The position numbers and the translations under genes are program-made. Positions 17,580 to 26,318 of a DNA stretch of 46,210 bases are shown piece by piece. Within the stretch, counting starts at the first letter, position 1, and every line of letters starts with the position of its first letter. The stretch is from Tepidimonas charontis. GTDB taxonomy: Bacteria > Pseudomonadota > Gammaproteobacteria > Burkholderiales > Burkholderiaceae_C. The notes below the pieces were generated by a model that did not search any database, was not told the origin of the DNA, and worked only from the letters and a program-made list of their open reading frames with translations. The stretch lies in assembly GCF_007556685.1 (NCBI RefSeq), contig NZ_VJON01000021.1, positions 1 through 46,210 of the forward strand, given 5' to 3'.

Positions 17580-17828
17580 ACCGTAGCGAATGCGCATCGC
17601 CAAAATGGCGCTGGCCAGCAGCAAGGTAACCACGTTGGCGGCGACGATGGGCCACGCCCGCAGCAGCAAACCATAGATCAGCCACAAAGCCACGCCAGTG
17701 GTGAAAATGGCGTACATGCCCAGGGAAATGGCGGCCACGTCTTTGGTGCGCCAGGTATGCCACGCCTGCGGCACGAAACTGATCGTGGTCAGCACTGCCG
17801 CCAGTGACCCGATGACGTCAACCCACAT
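17559..17828 (-). CDS. SemiSWEET family transporter
   Basis: The 89-residue protein has three membrane helices (about 5-22, 38-55, 62-80) and the PQ-loop signature SFVPQAWHTWRTKDVAAIS in the first helix and turn, typical of bacterial SemiSWEETs. These form dimers that allow sugars to equilibrate across the inner membrane. The tail is basic (RYGSRRRAL). The end overlaps the 3' end of sua5 in antisense. It lies 36 bases downstream of minE on the same strand, so readthrough from the min operon is possible. The substrate is unknown. Confidence 0.88.
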   Translation of the reverse strand: MWVDVIGSLAAVLTTISFVPQAWHTWRTKDVAAISLGMYAIFTTGVALWLIYGLLLRAWPIVAANVVTLLLASAILAMRIRYGSRRRAL

Positions 17829-17864
17829 GCGCCCCTCGTGTGCACGATCACGGTCTGCGGCGCT

Positions 17865-18134
17865 TCAGTGCGCCTCGGGCAACTCGATCTTGACCTCGAG
17901 CACTTCGAGATTGTCGTGGCGCTCCAGATTCACCTTGATGTCGTCAGGGTGGATCGAAACATATTTGCTGATCACCGCCACCAATTCGCGCTGTAGCGCC
18001 GGCAAATAGTCCGGCTCGCTGGCATTGCGGCCGGCGCGCTCGTGCGCCAGGATGATTTGCAGGCGCTCCTTGGCAACCGCCGCGGTTTTTTTCTTTTCGC
18101 CCAGCAAAAAGGACAGCAAGGACACGGCGCTCAC
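17865..18134 (-). CDS. minE: Cell division topological specificity factor MinE
   Basis: MinE stimulates MinD ATPase and confines MinCD to the poles, placing the Z-ring at mid-cell. The 89-residue protein has the N-terminal membrane- and MinD-binding part ([29 protein letters not shown]) and the C-terminal dimerisation domain ([40 protein letters not shown]). The ATG at 18134 overlaps the minD stop (ATGA), as in many min operons. Confidence 0.97.
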   Translation of the reverse strand: MSAVSLLSFLLGEKKKTAAVAKERLQIILAHERAGRNASEPDYLPALQRELVAVISKYVSIHPDDIKVNLERHDNLEVLEVKIELPEAH

Positions 18135-18943
18135 CTCCCGAACAAGCGCTTGAGCAGGCTGGGCTTTTGCGCCTCGATGAACCGCAGCGGCTTGTCTTGG
18201 CCCAAGAAGCGGTCGACTACGTCCTTGTAGGCTTCCGAGACATCGGTGCCGTGCAGATGAATCGCCGGCACCCCTTGGTTGGAAGCCTGCAGAACCGCCT
18301 CGCTTTCCGGAATCACGCCAATGAGCGGGATGCGCAGGATGTCTTGGATGTCCTGCAGCGACAGCATCTGCCCGTCCTGCACCCGGTTCGGGTTGTAGCG
18401 CGTGATCAGCAAATGTTCTTTGACCGGCTCACGCCCCTCGATGGCGCGCTTGGTGCGCGAACTCAGCATCCCCAAGATGCGGTCGGAGTCGCGCACCGAC
18501 GAGACCTCGGGGTTGGTGACGACCAGGGCCTCATCAGCGTAGTGCATCGCCATCAAGGCGCCCGTCTCGATGCCAGCCGGCGAATCGCAGACGATGTATT
18601 CAAAGCCCATGGCCGCCAGGTCATTGAGCACGCGCTCCACGCCGTCTTGCTTGAGCGCCTCTTTGTCGCGGGTCTGACTGGCCGCCAAGATGTAGAGCTG
18701 ATCGACCTGCTTGTCGCGGATGAGTGCCTGATTCAGATTGGCCTCGCCTTGAATGACATTGACGAAGTCATACACCACGCGCCGCTCACAGCCCATGATG
18801 AGGTCGAGATTGCGCAGGCCGACGTCGAAATCGATGACCACGGTCTTGTGGCCTTTCAGAGCCAGCCCAGTGGCAAACGAGGCACTGGTGGTGGTTTTAC
18901 CCACCCCCCCCTTGCCGGAGGTGACGACGACGATCTTGGTCAT
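18131..18943 (-). CDS. minD: Septum site-determining ATPase MinD
   Basis: The 270-residue ParA-like ATPase binds the membrane in its ATP form and recruits MinC and MinE. The deviant Walker A KGGVGKTT (Lys11, Lys16), switch I and II ([21 protein letters not shown]) and the C-terminal amphipathic membrane-targeting helix (PSLLKRLFG) are all present. It lies between minC and minE; minC ends 45 bases upstream of the start. Confidence 0.98.
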   Translation of the reverse strand: MTKIVVVTSGKGGVGKTTTSASFATGLALKGHKTVVIDFDVGLRNLDLIMGCERRVVYDFVNVIQGEANLNQALIRDKQVDQLYILAASQTRDKEALKQDGVERVLNDLAAMGFEYIVCDSPAGIETGALMAMHYADEALVVTNPEVSSVRDSDRILGMLSSRTKRAIEGREPVKEHLLITRYNPNRVQDGQMLSLQDIQDILRIPLIGVIPESEAVLQASNQGVPAIHLHGTDVSEAYKDVVDRFLGQDKPLRFIEAQKPSLLKRLFGR

Positions 18944-18988
18944 GGACGACGTTCCAATTGGGAAAACAAGGGCAACGAAAGATGACGA

Positions 18989-19735
18989 TCACAGGGGTTC
19001 GAACGATAGACGCTCATCATTGCCATCACGCCGCAAGCGTATCTGGACAGGGCGCCCGCGCACGTCATCGGGCCACGGCGTCTCGGCCGTGCGGTACAGC
19101 CCCGCAATGGCCACCAGTTCCGCTTCCAGCGCCAGTGCAAAGATGCGTGCATCGGCTTGACCGCGCGCCCCGGCGATGGCGCGCCCGCGCAGCGGCGCAT
19201 AGACGTGAATATGGCCATCGGCAATCACTTCGGCACCTGGGTTGACCATGGCCAGCACCACCAGGTCACGCCCACGGGCATAGACCTGCTGGCCCGAGCG
19301 CAGCGGCCGATCGATCACCAACGCCGATGCGGCAGCCGCTGCGGTGGTCTGTACGACATCGACCACCGGGGCGTGCTCGGCCGCCGGAACGGGCCCGCTG
19401 GCGTCGGTGTCGCTGACGAGCAAACCGCTGGCTTCCAGGGTTTCGCGCCAGCCCGCAGGAGCGGCACGGTAGGCCAGTGGCCGCAAGCCAATGTGTCGCA
19501 AGGCATCCAGCACCGCGCGCTGCTGCAGCGCCGTCGGTGGCGGCGCGCTGCTGTCCCACCCACTCAAATCGAGCAACAGCGGTTCGTTTTCAAAAAAGCC
19601 CGGCGCGTCACCGTAGCGCTGGTGCAACTCACGCAACACGGCATCCGCATCCGCGCCGCGCAAACGCGCCACGACCAGCGGTAGCTGGCCTTGGCGAATC
19701 TCGATGCTGGTGCGGGAAGCGGATGCAGTGGGCAT
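18989..19735 (-). CDS. minC: Septum site-determining protein MinC
   Basis: MinC inhibits FtsZ assembly when bound to MinD. The ATG at 19735 gives 248 residues; an in-frame GTG at 19759 is less likely. It has an N-terminal FtsZ-inhibiting domain (IEIRQGQLPLVVARLRGADADAV ... NEPLLLDLSGW), a linker of about residues 110-145 rich in Ala, Pro and Asp, and the C-terminal beta-helix (DRPLRSGQQVYARGRDLVVLAMVNPGAEVIADGHIHVYAPLRGRAIAG) with the R-SGQ MinD-binding motif. It is the first gene of the operon; the gene-free stretch upstream carries two DnaA boxes. Confidence 0.95.
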   Translation of the reverse strand: MPTASASRTSIEIRQGQLPLVVARLRGADADAVLRELHQRYGDAPGFFENEPLLLDLSGWDSSAPPPTALQQRAVLDALRHIGLRPLAYRAAPAGWRETLEASGLLVSDTDASGPVPAAEHAPVVDVVQTTAAAAASALVIDRPLRSGQQVYARGRDLVVLAMVNPGAEVIADGHIHVYAPLRGRAIAGARGQADARIFALALEAELVAIAGLYRTAETPWPDDVRGRPVQIRLRRDGNDERLSFEPL

Positions 19736-19893
19736 GGTGATGGAGGAATCCGGACGCACATCTTAGCAGTGTGCACACGCTGGCCCAGCGCCAGACCACG
19801 CATACGGGCGTTGTGGCAGGCGTGGTTTGGATCGGTTTGTTCACTGACTTCAATATTGACGGTGGTGGTAGCGGTTAGAGGCCGCGGGACAGC

Positions 19894-19902
19894 TGTGGAT
19901 AA
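19894..19902 (-). promoter_or_regulatory. DnaA box 1 (perfect)
   Basis: TGTGGATAA, the exact complement of the consensus TTATCCACA. It borders the AT-rich patch and overlaps the candidate -10 of the min operon. Confidence 0.65.
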
Positions 19903-20011
19903 GTAAAGAAATCTTTTGTCATTCAATGAATTATGATTCTGTTGACGCTGTGCAACGTCGGCTGATAGCCGATGTGTGAACGGCGAACAAGACGGCCAGC
20001 GACGGTCGCGC

Positions 20012-20020
20012 TGTGGATAA
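20012..20020 (-). promoter_or_regulatory. DnaA box 2 (perfect)
   Basis: A second TGTGGATAA in the same orientation as box 1. It is the start of an ATAAGT-GCGA-ACTTAT inverted repeat; a degenerate TTATTCGAA follows at 20029-20037. Confidence 0.65.
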
Positions 20021-20061
20021 GTGCGAACTTATTCGAAGGTTGTCCCAAGGGTTGTGCCCAC

Positions 20062-20089
20062 AAAAAAAAACGTGCCCTTGGGGCACGTT
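20062..20089 (-). terminator. Rho-independent terminator of the copper chaperone gene
   Basis: AACGTGCCC and GGGCACGTT form a 9-bp stem with a TTG loop; read on the minus strand it is followed by nine T. It lies about 65 bases after the chaperone stop. Confidence 0.9.
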
Positions 20090-20153
20090 CGTCGCGGCCG
20101 AGCGACGGCCGTATCGCCTGGCGCCCCGGTCCGGGGCGGGCGCGGGCGTAACG

Positions 20154-20363
20154 TCAGTCCACCACGGTGTAGCCCTCGGCGTGAATCAGCGCGGCCAGAT
20201 CGGCACGCGGCAGCGTGGACGACACCACGACCCGATGCGTGGTCAGATCGATCTGAACCTGGGCCTGGGCATCGCGTGCCTGGATGGCCTGGGTGATGGT
20301 GCGCACGCAGTGCTGGCAGGACATGCCATCGACGGTGAAGGTTTCGGTGTGCAGGGTGTTCAT
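20154..20363 (-). CDS. Heavy-metal-associated copper chaperone (CopZ-like)
   Basis: The 69-residue protein is a single HMA domain (ferredoxin-like fold) with the Cu(I) motif MSCQHC near residues 14-19 and the VDGM start typical of CopZ. It probably carries Cu(I) to the ATPase encoded divergently. The start at 20363 is fixed by the domain start; a poor Shine-Dalgarno suggests weak or leaderless translation. It is followed by its own terminator. Confidence 0.9.
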   Translation of the reverse strand: MNTLHTETFTVDGMSCQHCVRTITQAIQARDAQAQVQIDLTTHRVVVSSTLPRADLAALIHAEGYTVVD

Positions 20364-20441
20364 ACGGAGAAAGTAGAGCGTTGTTGGGTGTTTGTAATGA
20401 TAGGGCGCCCGTGACCGGCGGTGTCGCGGCATACTGCGGTC
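20364..20441. promoter_or_regulatory. Divergent promoter region of copper chaperone and ATPase
   Basis: These 78 bases must hold both promoters. No CueR-type dyad of the ACCTTCC/GGAAGGT kind is visible and no merR-family gene lies nearby. Confidence 0.4.
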
Positions 20442-22754
20442 ATGGACAAAGCAGACGTGGCCGCTGATGCGGTGCAATATGATCTGGGCATCGAGGGCAT
20501 GACGTGTGCAGCCTGCGTTTCGCGTGTGGAACGCGCGCTGCGGCGGGTGCCTGGCGTGACGGATGCCAGTGTCAATCTGGCCACCGAGCAGGCGCGGATC
20601 GTGGGTCGGCCCGTCGCCGCCGACGTGGCTGCGTGGCGCGCCCAGCTGGCGCGTGCGGTGCGCGACGCGGGTTACACGCCACGGCCCGTCAGCGACGATG
20701 CCCAGGCCGAAGAGCGGCGCCAGCAGGCGCTGCTGCGGCGTGAGGCGCTGTGGGTGGTGCTGGGGCTGTTGTTGTCGGCGCCGCTGGTGGCGCCCATGGT
20801 TGCTTTGGCGTGGGGGCAGCACTGGATGCTGCCGCCCCTGTGGCAATTCATGTTGGCCACCCCCGTACAGTTCGGTCTGGGAGCGCGTTTTTATCGCAGC
20901 GCGTGGCAGGCGCTGCGGCACGGCAGCGGCAATATGGAGCAGCTGGTGGTCATTGGCACCAGCGCTGCCTGGGGCATGAGTGTGTGGCTGTGGTGGCGTG
21001 CCGCGCCGGCAGAGCTGCCCCATCTGGCGTTCGAGGCTTCAGCGGTGGTGATCGCCTTGGTGCGTCTGGGCAAGTGGCTGGAGCTGCGCGCGCGCCAGCG
21101 CACCAGCGCTGCCATTCGGGCTCTGCAGGCTTTGCGGCCCGAGGTGGCACACCTGTTGCCCGATGGGGTGCGACGCAGCGAACCGCAAGACATCCCGGTG
21201 GCCGAGCTGCTGGTCGATGACCGGGTATTGGTGCGCGCCGGCGAACGTATCCCCGCCGATGGCATCGTCGAGCGTGGCCGCACCCAGGTCGATGAATCGA
21301 TGCTGACCGGCGAGCCGTTGCCGGTTTTCAAGCAGGAGGGCGATCGCGTCACCGCAGGCACCATCAACGGCGACGGTGTCATCGAGGTGCGCGTCACCGC
21401 GGTAGGGGAAGCGTCGCTGTTGCAACGCATCATCGCGCTCGTGCAAGACGCGCAGGCTGCCAAACCGCCTGTGCAGCGTTTGGTGGACCGGGTGGCGGCG
21501 GTCTTCGTGCCGGCGGTGTTGGTGGTGGCGTTGTTCACCGCCTTGGGCTGGTGGCTGTGGGCCGGGGCCGATGGCGAAACCGCCGTGCTGCATGCGGTGG
21601 CGGTGTTGGTCATCGCCTGTCCGTGTGCGTTGGGGCTGGCCACGCCGACGGCGATCATGGCTGGCACCGGTGCGGCGGCGCGGCACGGCATTTTGGTGCG
21701 CGATCCGCAGGCGCTCGAGGCCGTGCAACGCGTGCGAACAGTGGCGTTCGACAAGACGGGAACACTGACCATGGGGGAGCCGCGCCTTCAGGATGGCGCC
21801 GTCGCGCCGGGGGTGGATGCGCAGGCCGCGTTGCGCACGGCGCTGGCGCTGCAACAGGGCAGCAACCACCCGCTGGCGCGGGCCATGCGGGCCGCAGCGC
21901 CGGCTGGACCCAACCCCACGGCTGAGGCGGTCCAGTCGGTGCCAGGTCGCGGTGTGCGGGGACAGGTCGAAGGCGTGGCGCTGGCATTGGGTAGCCCCGA
22001 CTGGATGGCCGAGCTCGGCGCGCGTTGGCCGGCGTCGCTGACTGCACCGGAACGTGCGGATCCGCCCGCAGGCAGCGCTGTCCAGGAGGTGGACGCCGAT
22101 GCAGCCACCCAGGCGGTATTGGCCTGCCAGCAAGAAGGCCAATGGGTTGTGTTGGCGCGTTGGCGCTTTGCCGACCAGCCCAAACCGACGGCGGCGGCAG
22201 CGGTAGCGGCGCTGCGCGCCAGCGGCTATGCGGTGGTGATGATTTCGGGTGATCACCGCGCTGCTGCCGAGGCGATGGCGCGCCGCGTCGGGCTGCGACC
22301 CGAGGCCGGGGAGGTCTATGCCCCCGTGCGTCCGGAGGGCAAGGCCGACGTGGTGCGCGCGCTGCGCCAGCAGGGCGGTGTGGCGATGGTGGGCGACGGA
22401 ATCAACGACGCGCCGGCGTTGGCCGAGGCCGATGTGGGTCTGGCCATGGGCAACGGCACCGATGTAGCGATGCAGACCGCCGGCATCACGCTGTTGCGAG
22501 GCGATCCGCTGCTGGTGCCGGCAGCGCTGGAGGTAGCGCGCCGTACCGTGCGCAAAATCCGGCAAAACCTTTTTTGGGCCTTTGCCTACAACGTGGCGGG
22601 CATTCCGCTGGCGGCGTTTGGCGTGCTCGATCCGGTGTGGGCGGGCGCAGCCATGGCGGCGAGCTCGGTCAGCGTCGTCACCAGTGCCCTGACGTTGACG
22701 CGGTGGCGTCCACGGGCGGCGGGTGCCAGCGATGCCACCATGAACGGGGCTTGA
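20442..22754 (+). CDS. copA: Copper-translocating P1B-type ATPase
   Basis: The 770-residue ATPase exports Cu(I) across the inner membrane. It has one N-terminal HMA domain (GMTCAAC, Cys22 and Cys25), eight membrane helices, the actuator motif MLTGEPLPV, the transmembrane CPC (C393, C395) of Cu(I) pumps, the phosphorylated Asp437 in [15 protein letters not shown] (His of the nucleotide domain), and [16 protein letters not shown]. The ATG at 20442 is preferred over a GTG at 20421. It is divergent from the CopZ-like gene. The stop codon lies inside the FNR-type palindrome of the next gene. Specificity for copper rather than silver is inferred from the CPC and HMA motifs. Confidence 0.95.
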   Translation: MDKADVAADAVQYDLGIEGMTCAACVSRVERALRRVPGVTDASVNLATEQARIVGRPVAADVAAWRAQLARAVRDAGYTPRPVSDDAQAEERRQQALLRREALWVVLGLLLSAPLVAPMVALAWGQHWMLPPLWQFMLATPVQFGLGARFYRSAWQALRHGSGNMEQLVVIGTSAAWGMSVWLWWRAAPAELPHLAFEASAVVIALVRLGKWLELRARQRTSAAIRALQALRPEVAHLLPDGVRRSEPQDIPVAELLVDDRVLVRAGERIPADGIVERGRTQVDESMLTGEPLPVFKQEGDRVTAGTINGDGVIEVRVTAVGEASLLQRIIALVQDAQAAKPPVQRLVDRVAAVFVPAVLVVALFTALGWWLWAGADGETAVLHAVAVLVIACPCALGLATPTAIMAGTGAAARHGILVRDPQALEAVQRVRTVAFDKTGTLTMGEPRLQDGAVAPGVDAQAALRTALALQQGSNHPLARAMRAAAPAGPNPTAEAVQSVPGRGVRGQVEGVALALGSPDWMAELGARWPASLTAPERADPPAGSAVQEVDADAATQAVLACQQEGQWVVLARWRFADQPKPTAAAAVAALRASGYAVVMISGDHRAAAEAMARRVGLRPEAGEVYAPVRPEGKADVVRALRQQGGVAMVGDGINDAPALAEADVGLAMGNGTDVAMQTAGITLLRGDPLLVPAALEVARRTVRKIRQNLFWAFAYNVAGIPLAAFGVLDPVWAGAAMAASSVSVVTSALTLTRWRPRAAGASDATMNGA

Positions 22755-22764
22755 CGCACGTCAA
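22751..22764 (+). promoter_or_regulatory. FNR-type box upstream of the hemerythrin gene
   Basis: TTGACGCACGTCAA is a perfect palindrome of TTGAC-N4-GTCAA form, close to the FNR/ANR/DNR consensus TTGAT-N4-ATCAA. It overlaps the copA stop. A weak -10 (CATGCT, 22786-22791) lies about where a class II activated promoter would need it. Confidence 0.55.
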
Positions 22765-22875
22765 GAACGTGTGCGCGCCAGCCGGCATGCTAGCGCCTGG
22801 TACCGGTGCGGCACGCAGTGGCGTTGGGGCGTGCGCCTGGCCACCGGGGTGTTGTCCCCATCGAGGAGACGGTCC

Positions 22876-23460
22876 ATGACAGCGTCGAGTGCCCTGCACA
22901 CCATTCGCGATGAACACGCGGCCTTGGCCGCGATGCTGCAGTCGCTGCTGTGGTTGGTGCGGCGCGGTCCCGGTGACGACCGGCAGCGCTTTTTCGATAC
23001 CTTGCGCGCGATGTTGTTTTACATCGACGAGTTTCCAGAGCGCCAGCACCACCCGAAAGAGTCGGACTTGTTGTTTCCACGCGTGGCGCGTTTGGCGCCC
23101 GAGGTATTGCCGGTGATCACGCGCCTGGAGCACGACCACCTGCAAGGCGAAAGCCAGGTGCGCGAGCTGCAGCACCTGTTGCTGGCGTGGGAATGGCTGG
23201 GGGACGAGCGACGCGAGGCCTTCGTGCAGGCCTGCGAGCGCTACGTCGGCTTTTATTTGGAGCACATGCGGCTGGAGGAGCAGGAGGTGCTGCCGGCGGC
23301 CCAGCGGGTGCTCAGCGACGACGATTGGCAGGCGCTGGATGCCGCCTTCGAAGCCAACCGCGATCCCTTGACGGGGCGCTACCCGCCCGACCCGGCCTAT
23401 GAGCGGCTGTTTCAGCGCATCATGGAAGTGGCGCCGGCGCCAATCGGCCTGGGCGCGTGA
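22876..23460 (+). CDS. Hemerythrin-like (HHE) domain protein
   Basis: The 194-residue protein is a four-helix HHE domain. Candidate iron ligands are His8 and His14 in helix 1 (LHTIRDEHAALA), HH and Glu in ERQHHPKESDLLFP, the EHDHLQGE segment and EHMRLEEQEVLP in the last helix. Such proteins bind a di-iron centre and sense or carry O2, or respond to NO. GAGGAGA lies just upstream of the ATG at 22876. It stands alone, directly behind an FNR-type box, so oxygen- or nitrosative-stress-dependent expression is likely. An exact function is not evident. Confidence 0.85.
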   Translation: MTASSALHTIRDEHAALAAMLQSLLWLVRRGPGDDRQRFFDTLRAMLFYIDEFPERQHHPKESDLLFPRVARLAPEVLPVITRLEHDHLQGESQVRELQHLLLAWEWLGDERREAFVQACERYVGFYLEHMRLEEQEVLPAAQRVLSDDDWQALDAAFEANRDPLTGRYPPDPAYERLFQRIMEVAPAPIGLGA

Positions 23461-23506
23461 AGGCAGCGACGGCCAACATGGCCCTTCTCGGGCTGCCATG
23501 GCCGTA

Positions 23507-24895
23507 TCAGTCCAGCAGCGCCGCCAGCCACGCGTCGAAGGCATGCAGAAAGTGCGCAATATCGTCTGGCGTCGTGGTGGGGGCGCACAACATCATGCCA
23601 TGAAAGGGGGTCAGCAGCACGCCGCGGTTGAGCATGAACAGATGCAAATAGGCTTCCAAGGCCGGCTGCGCGTGGGCACGCACATCGTCGGCGTTTCGCG
23701 GGGTGCGGGGCATGAACTGCAGTTCCATGCGTGCACCCAGGCGCGTCAGCGTCCATGGCAGGCCACGCGTGCGCAGCCGCTCCTCCAGGCCGGTTTGCAG
23801 TGTATCGGCCGCGCGTTGCATGGCTGCATAGGTCTGGGGCGTATGCAGGTGCAGTAGGGCCGCATGCAGCGCGGCCAGCGCCAAGGCGTTGGCGCTCAGC
23901 GTCGTACCAATGCCGCTGTGCCCTTCCGGAGCCTGGGCTTTGACCGCTTGTAGGCGCGCGGCCACCTCGGCCGTCATGCCGTACACCGCACAAGGCACGC
24001 CACCCGCGATGGCCTTGCCGGCCACCCACAGATCGGGCTGTACGCCGTGCGTGCGTGCCCAGCCGCCCACGCCGCTGGACAGGGTGTGCGTCTCATCGAG
24101 CACCAGTAGGGTGCCGTAGCGCTGGCACAAGGCCTGTGCCGTGGGCCAAAAATCGGGGGCGGGCGGCACCAAGCCGAAATTGGTCAGGGCAGGTTCGGCC
24201 AACAGCGCCGCCACTTGGCCATCACGCAACGCCGCCTCCAGCGTGTCCAGATCGTTGAAAGGGACGACCCGTGTGTAGGCTGGGTGGTCGTGCACCGCGC
24301 CCAGCACCGAGGGACGGCGCAGCGTGGTGCCATGGGTCGGATCGCGGTCCACCAGGGTGTCGTCCACCGCGCCGTGGTAGCAACCGTCGAATACCAGCAC
24401 CTGCGCCCGACCGGTCATCGCGCGCGCCCAGCGCAGCACGAACCGATTGGCATCGCTGGCGGTCATGGCCAGTTGCCAGTACGGCAGCCCGAAACGTTGT
24501 GCCAGCAGCGCCCCCACTTCGGCGCTGCGTTCGTGCGGCAGCATGGCGGTCAGCCCCTGCGCGGCCTGGGTCGCCAGTGCCTGCACCACGGCAGGTGGGG
24601 CATGGCCGAACATGGCGCCGGTGTCGCCTAGGCAAAAATCCACGTGCGCGTGGTCATCGGCACAGTGCAGGTGTGACCCCTGCGCACGGCGTAAAAAGAC
24701 ACTTGCCGGGCTTGGCCAGTCACGCATCCAATGCAGCGGCACACCAAATGGGAAATGTGCCTGGCAGCGTGCCGCCAGCGCAGTACACGCCGGGTGGGCG
24801 ACGCGGAAGCGCGCGCGTTCGTCTTCGTGCAGGGCGTGCAAGCGCGCCGGGTCGATGGCGCTCGGGAAGGCAGAGGCAGCGGTGGTGTCACGCAT
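23507..24895 (-). CDS. Class III PLP-dependent aminotransferase (glutamate-1-semialdehyde aminomutase-like)
   Basis: The 462-residue protein has class III features: SDANRFVLRWARAMTG with the phosphate loop, FDGCYHGAVDD, the cofactor Asp in LLVLDETHTL and the PLP Lys in WVAGKAIAGGVPCAVYG. The layout resembles glutamate-1-semialdehyde aminomutase, but the N-terminus (65 residues before the core) and context differ from HemL, so it is probably a transaminase of an unidentified substrate. The ATG at 24895 is preferred over upstream starts, which would run into the MFS promoter. It is divergent from an MFS gene by 41 bases, suggesting a linked substrate. Confidence 0.82.
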   Translation of the reverse strand: MRDTTAASAFPSAIDPARLHALHEDERARFRVAHPACTALAARCQAHFPFGVPLHWMRDWPSPASVFLRRAQGSHLHCADDHAHVDFCLGDTGAMFGHAPPAVVQALATQAAQGLTAMLPHERSAEVGALLAQRFGLPYWQLAMTASDANRFVLRWARAMTGRAQVLVFDGCYHGAVDDTLVDRDPTHGTTLRRPSVLGAVHDHPAYTRVVPFNDLDTLEAALRDGQVAALLAEPALTNFGLVPPAPDFWPTAQALCQRYGTLLVLDETHTLSSGVGGWARTHGVQPDLWVAGKAIAGGVPCAVYGMTAEVAARLQAVKAQAPEGHSGIGTTLSANALALAALHAALLHLHTPQTYAAMQRAADTLQTGLEERLRTRGLPWTLTRLGARMELQFMPRTPRNADDVRAHAQPALEAYLHLFMLNRGVLLTPFHGMMLCAPTTTPDDIAHFLHAFDAWLAALLD

Positions 24896-24936
24896 GGTGC
24901 ACAGCATACGCAGTCGGCGCGCTACGATGCGGTGCC

Positions 24937-26223
24937 ATGTCACCATCGAGCCACGGATCCGCTTCGCCTGCGTTGTGGTCGGGATTGATCCTGGCGTTGG
25001 CCTTATCGCTGGCGGCAGCGGTGTCGTTGGGCATCACGCGCTTTGCCTACGCCTTGCTCCTGCCGCCCATGCGCGCCGACCTGGGGTGGAGTTATCTGTT
25101 GGCCGGTGCCATGAATACGGCCAATGCGGTGGGTTATCTGATGGGCGCGCTGAGCGTGCCGGCGCTGATGCGGCGCTTCGGCCCGGCTGCGGTGCTGCAA
25201 ACCGGCATGGTGCTGGCGGCCCTGCTGATGCTGGCTGCCGGGTGGTTGCGCCTCGACTGGGCTTTGTTGGGGCAGCGTGTGCTGGCCGGGGTGGTCAGTG
25301 CCTGGGTGTTCGTGGCCGGAGGTCTGCTGGCGGCGCGTCTGGGCACGCGCTGGCGCGCGCAGGCGGGACTGCTGCTTGGGGTGTACTACGGCGGCGTGGG
25401 CAGCGGTATCGTGCTGTCGGCGCTGGTGGTGCCAGCGGCGCTGGGTGCCGCCGGCGAACGACCACAGGGTTGGAGCAGTGCCTGGTGGGCGCTGGGTGGG
25501 TTGTGCGGGTTGGCCACCCTAGCGGCGTGGCGTGCCGTGCGCACCGTCGAGACCATCGACGCCAGTGCCTTGGCCGTTTCACCGCCCCGCGAACCCACCT
25601 CACTGGGGATGGCCGAGCGCGCTGCGCATGTGCCACCGGCAGCGTCCGCCACCGGTGGTCCCTTGGCCGCACCGCCTTGGAGGGCCTTCGCACCAGCGCT
25701 GCTGGCCTATGCGCTCTTTGGCGTCGGCTACATCGGATATATGACTTTCGTCATCGCGTTGCTGCGCGAGCGCGGAGCAGCGGCAAACGACATCACGTTC
25801 TTTTACACCGCGCTTGGCTTGGCGGTGATGGCTTCGTCGCGCTTGTGGGCGCGCCTGTTGGACCGTCATCGCGATGGGCAGCCGCTGGCACGTCTGAACG
25901 CATTGCTGGCCCTGGCAACGGCGCTGCCGGCGTTCGTGCAGGTGTGGCCGGTGGTGCTGGCGTCCGGGGTGCTGTTCGGCGGGGTGTTTTTGTCGGTGGT
26001 GGCCTCCACCACGGCGTGGGTACGCCACAACCTGCCGCCGTCGCAGTGGGCCAGTGGTATCAGCGCCTTCACCATCGTGTTTGCCGTCGGGCAAATCGTC
26101 GGGCCGACGATGGTGGGTTGGATCGGCGACGGCCCTGGGGGCTTGGAGCGCGGGTTGGCGTGGTCGGCGGCAGCGTTGGCGTTGGGCGCGGCGGTGGCGC
26201 TGCGCCAGCGTGCGTTGGCGTAA
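24937..26223 (+). CDS. YbfB/YjiJ-type MFS transporter
   Basis: The 428-residue protein has 12 membrane spans. The first carries SLGITRFAYALLLPPMRADLGWSYLLAGAMNTANAVGYLMGAL, typical of the YbfB/YjiJ family (PF06779). A hydrophilic loop of about 60 residues separates the halves. Substrates of the family are largely unknown. Divergent transcription with the class III aminotransferase suggests transport of an amine or amino-acid-like compound; this is context only. Confidence 0.88.
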   Translation: MSPSSHGSASPALWSGLILALALSLAAAVSLGITRFAYALLLPPMRADLGWSYLLAGAMNTANAVGYLMGALSVPALMRRFGPAAVLQTGMVLAALLMLAAGWLRLDWALLGQRVLAGVVSAWVFVAGGLLAARLGTRWRAQAGLLLGVYYGGVGSGIVLSALVVPAALGAAGERPQGWSSAWWALGGLCGLATLAAWRAVRTVETIDASALAVSPPREPTSLGMAERAAHVPPAASATGGPLAAPPWRAFAPALLAYALFGVGYIGYMTFVIALLRERGAAANDITFFYTALGLAVMASSRLWARLLDRHRDGQPLARLNALLALATALPAFVQVWPVVLASGVLFGGVFLSVVASTTAWVRHNLPPSQWASGISAFTIVFAVGQIVGPTMVGWIGDGPGGLERGLAWSAAALALGAAVALRQRALA

Positions 26224-26252
26224 AAAAAGCGCTTGCCGCTGGCGGCAAGCGC
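26222..26252 (-). terminator. Terminator of the porin gene
   Basis: GCGCTTGCCGC and GCGGCAAGCGC pair perfectly around a two-base loop (26229-26252); on the minus strand seven T follow. It overlaps the MFS stop region and may serve both genes. Confidence 0.9.
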
Positions 26253-26318
26253 AAATGTTGACTCTTGGAGAGAAGGAGGCTGGGTACGACAAGCGTCCCC
26301 AGCCCTGTGGTGTGGGCT

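Larger units (their letters stand above)
19736..20061. other. Gene-free region upstream of minC with DnaA boxes and AT-rich patch
   Basis: I see no gene in these roughly 330 bases. They contain two perfect 9-mer DnaA boxes 118 bp apart, an AT-rich segment (19901-19945, 11 of 45 bases G or C), a TCGGCT-GAT-AGCCGA inverted repeat (19958-19972) and, on the minus strand, TTGAAT followed 17 bases later by CTTATC, a possible minC promoter that overlaps the first DnaA box. Confidence 0.6.

Noticed and set aside
18985-19005. GGGGTTCGAACGATAG looks like a tRNA T-arm
   Set aside because: It is the coding end of minC; no acceptor, D or anticodon stems can be built around it.
19736-20061. Calling this region the chromosomal origin
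   Set aside because: Only two perfect DnaA boxes are present and the usual origin neighbours (dnaA, dnaN, gyrB, rpmH, parAB) are absent; kept as a DnaA-binding region only.
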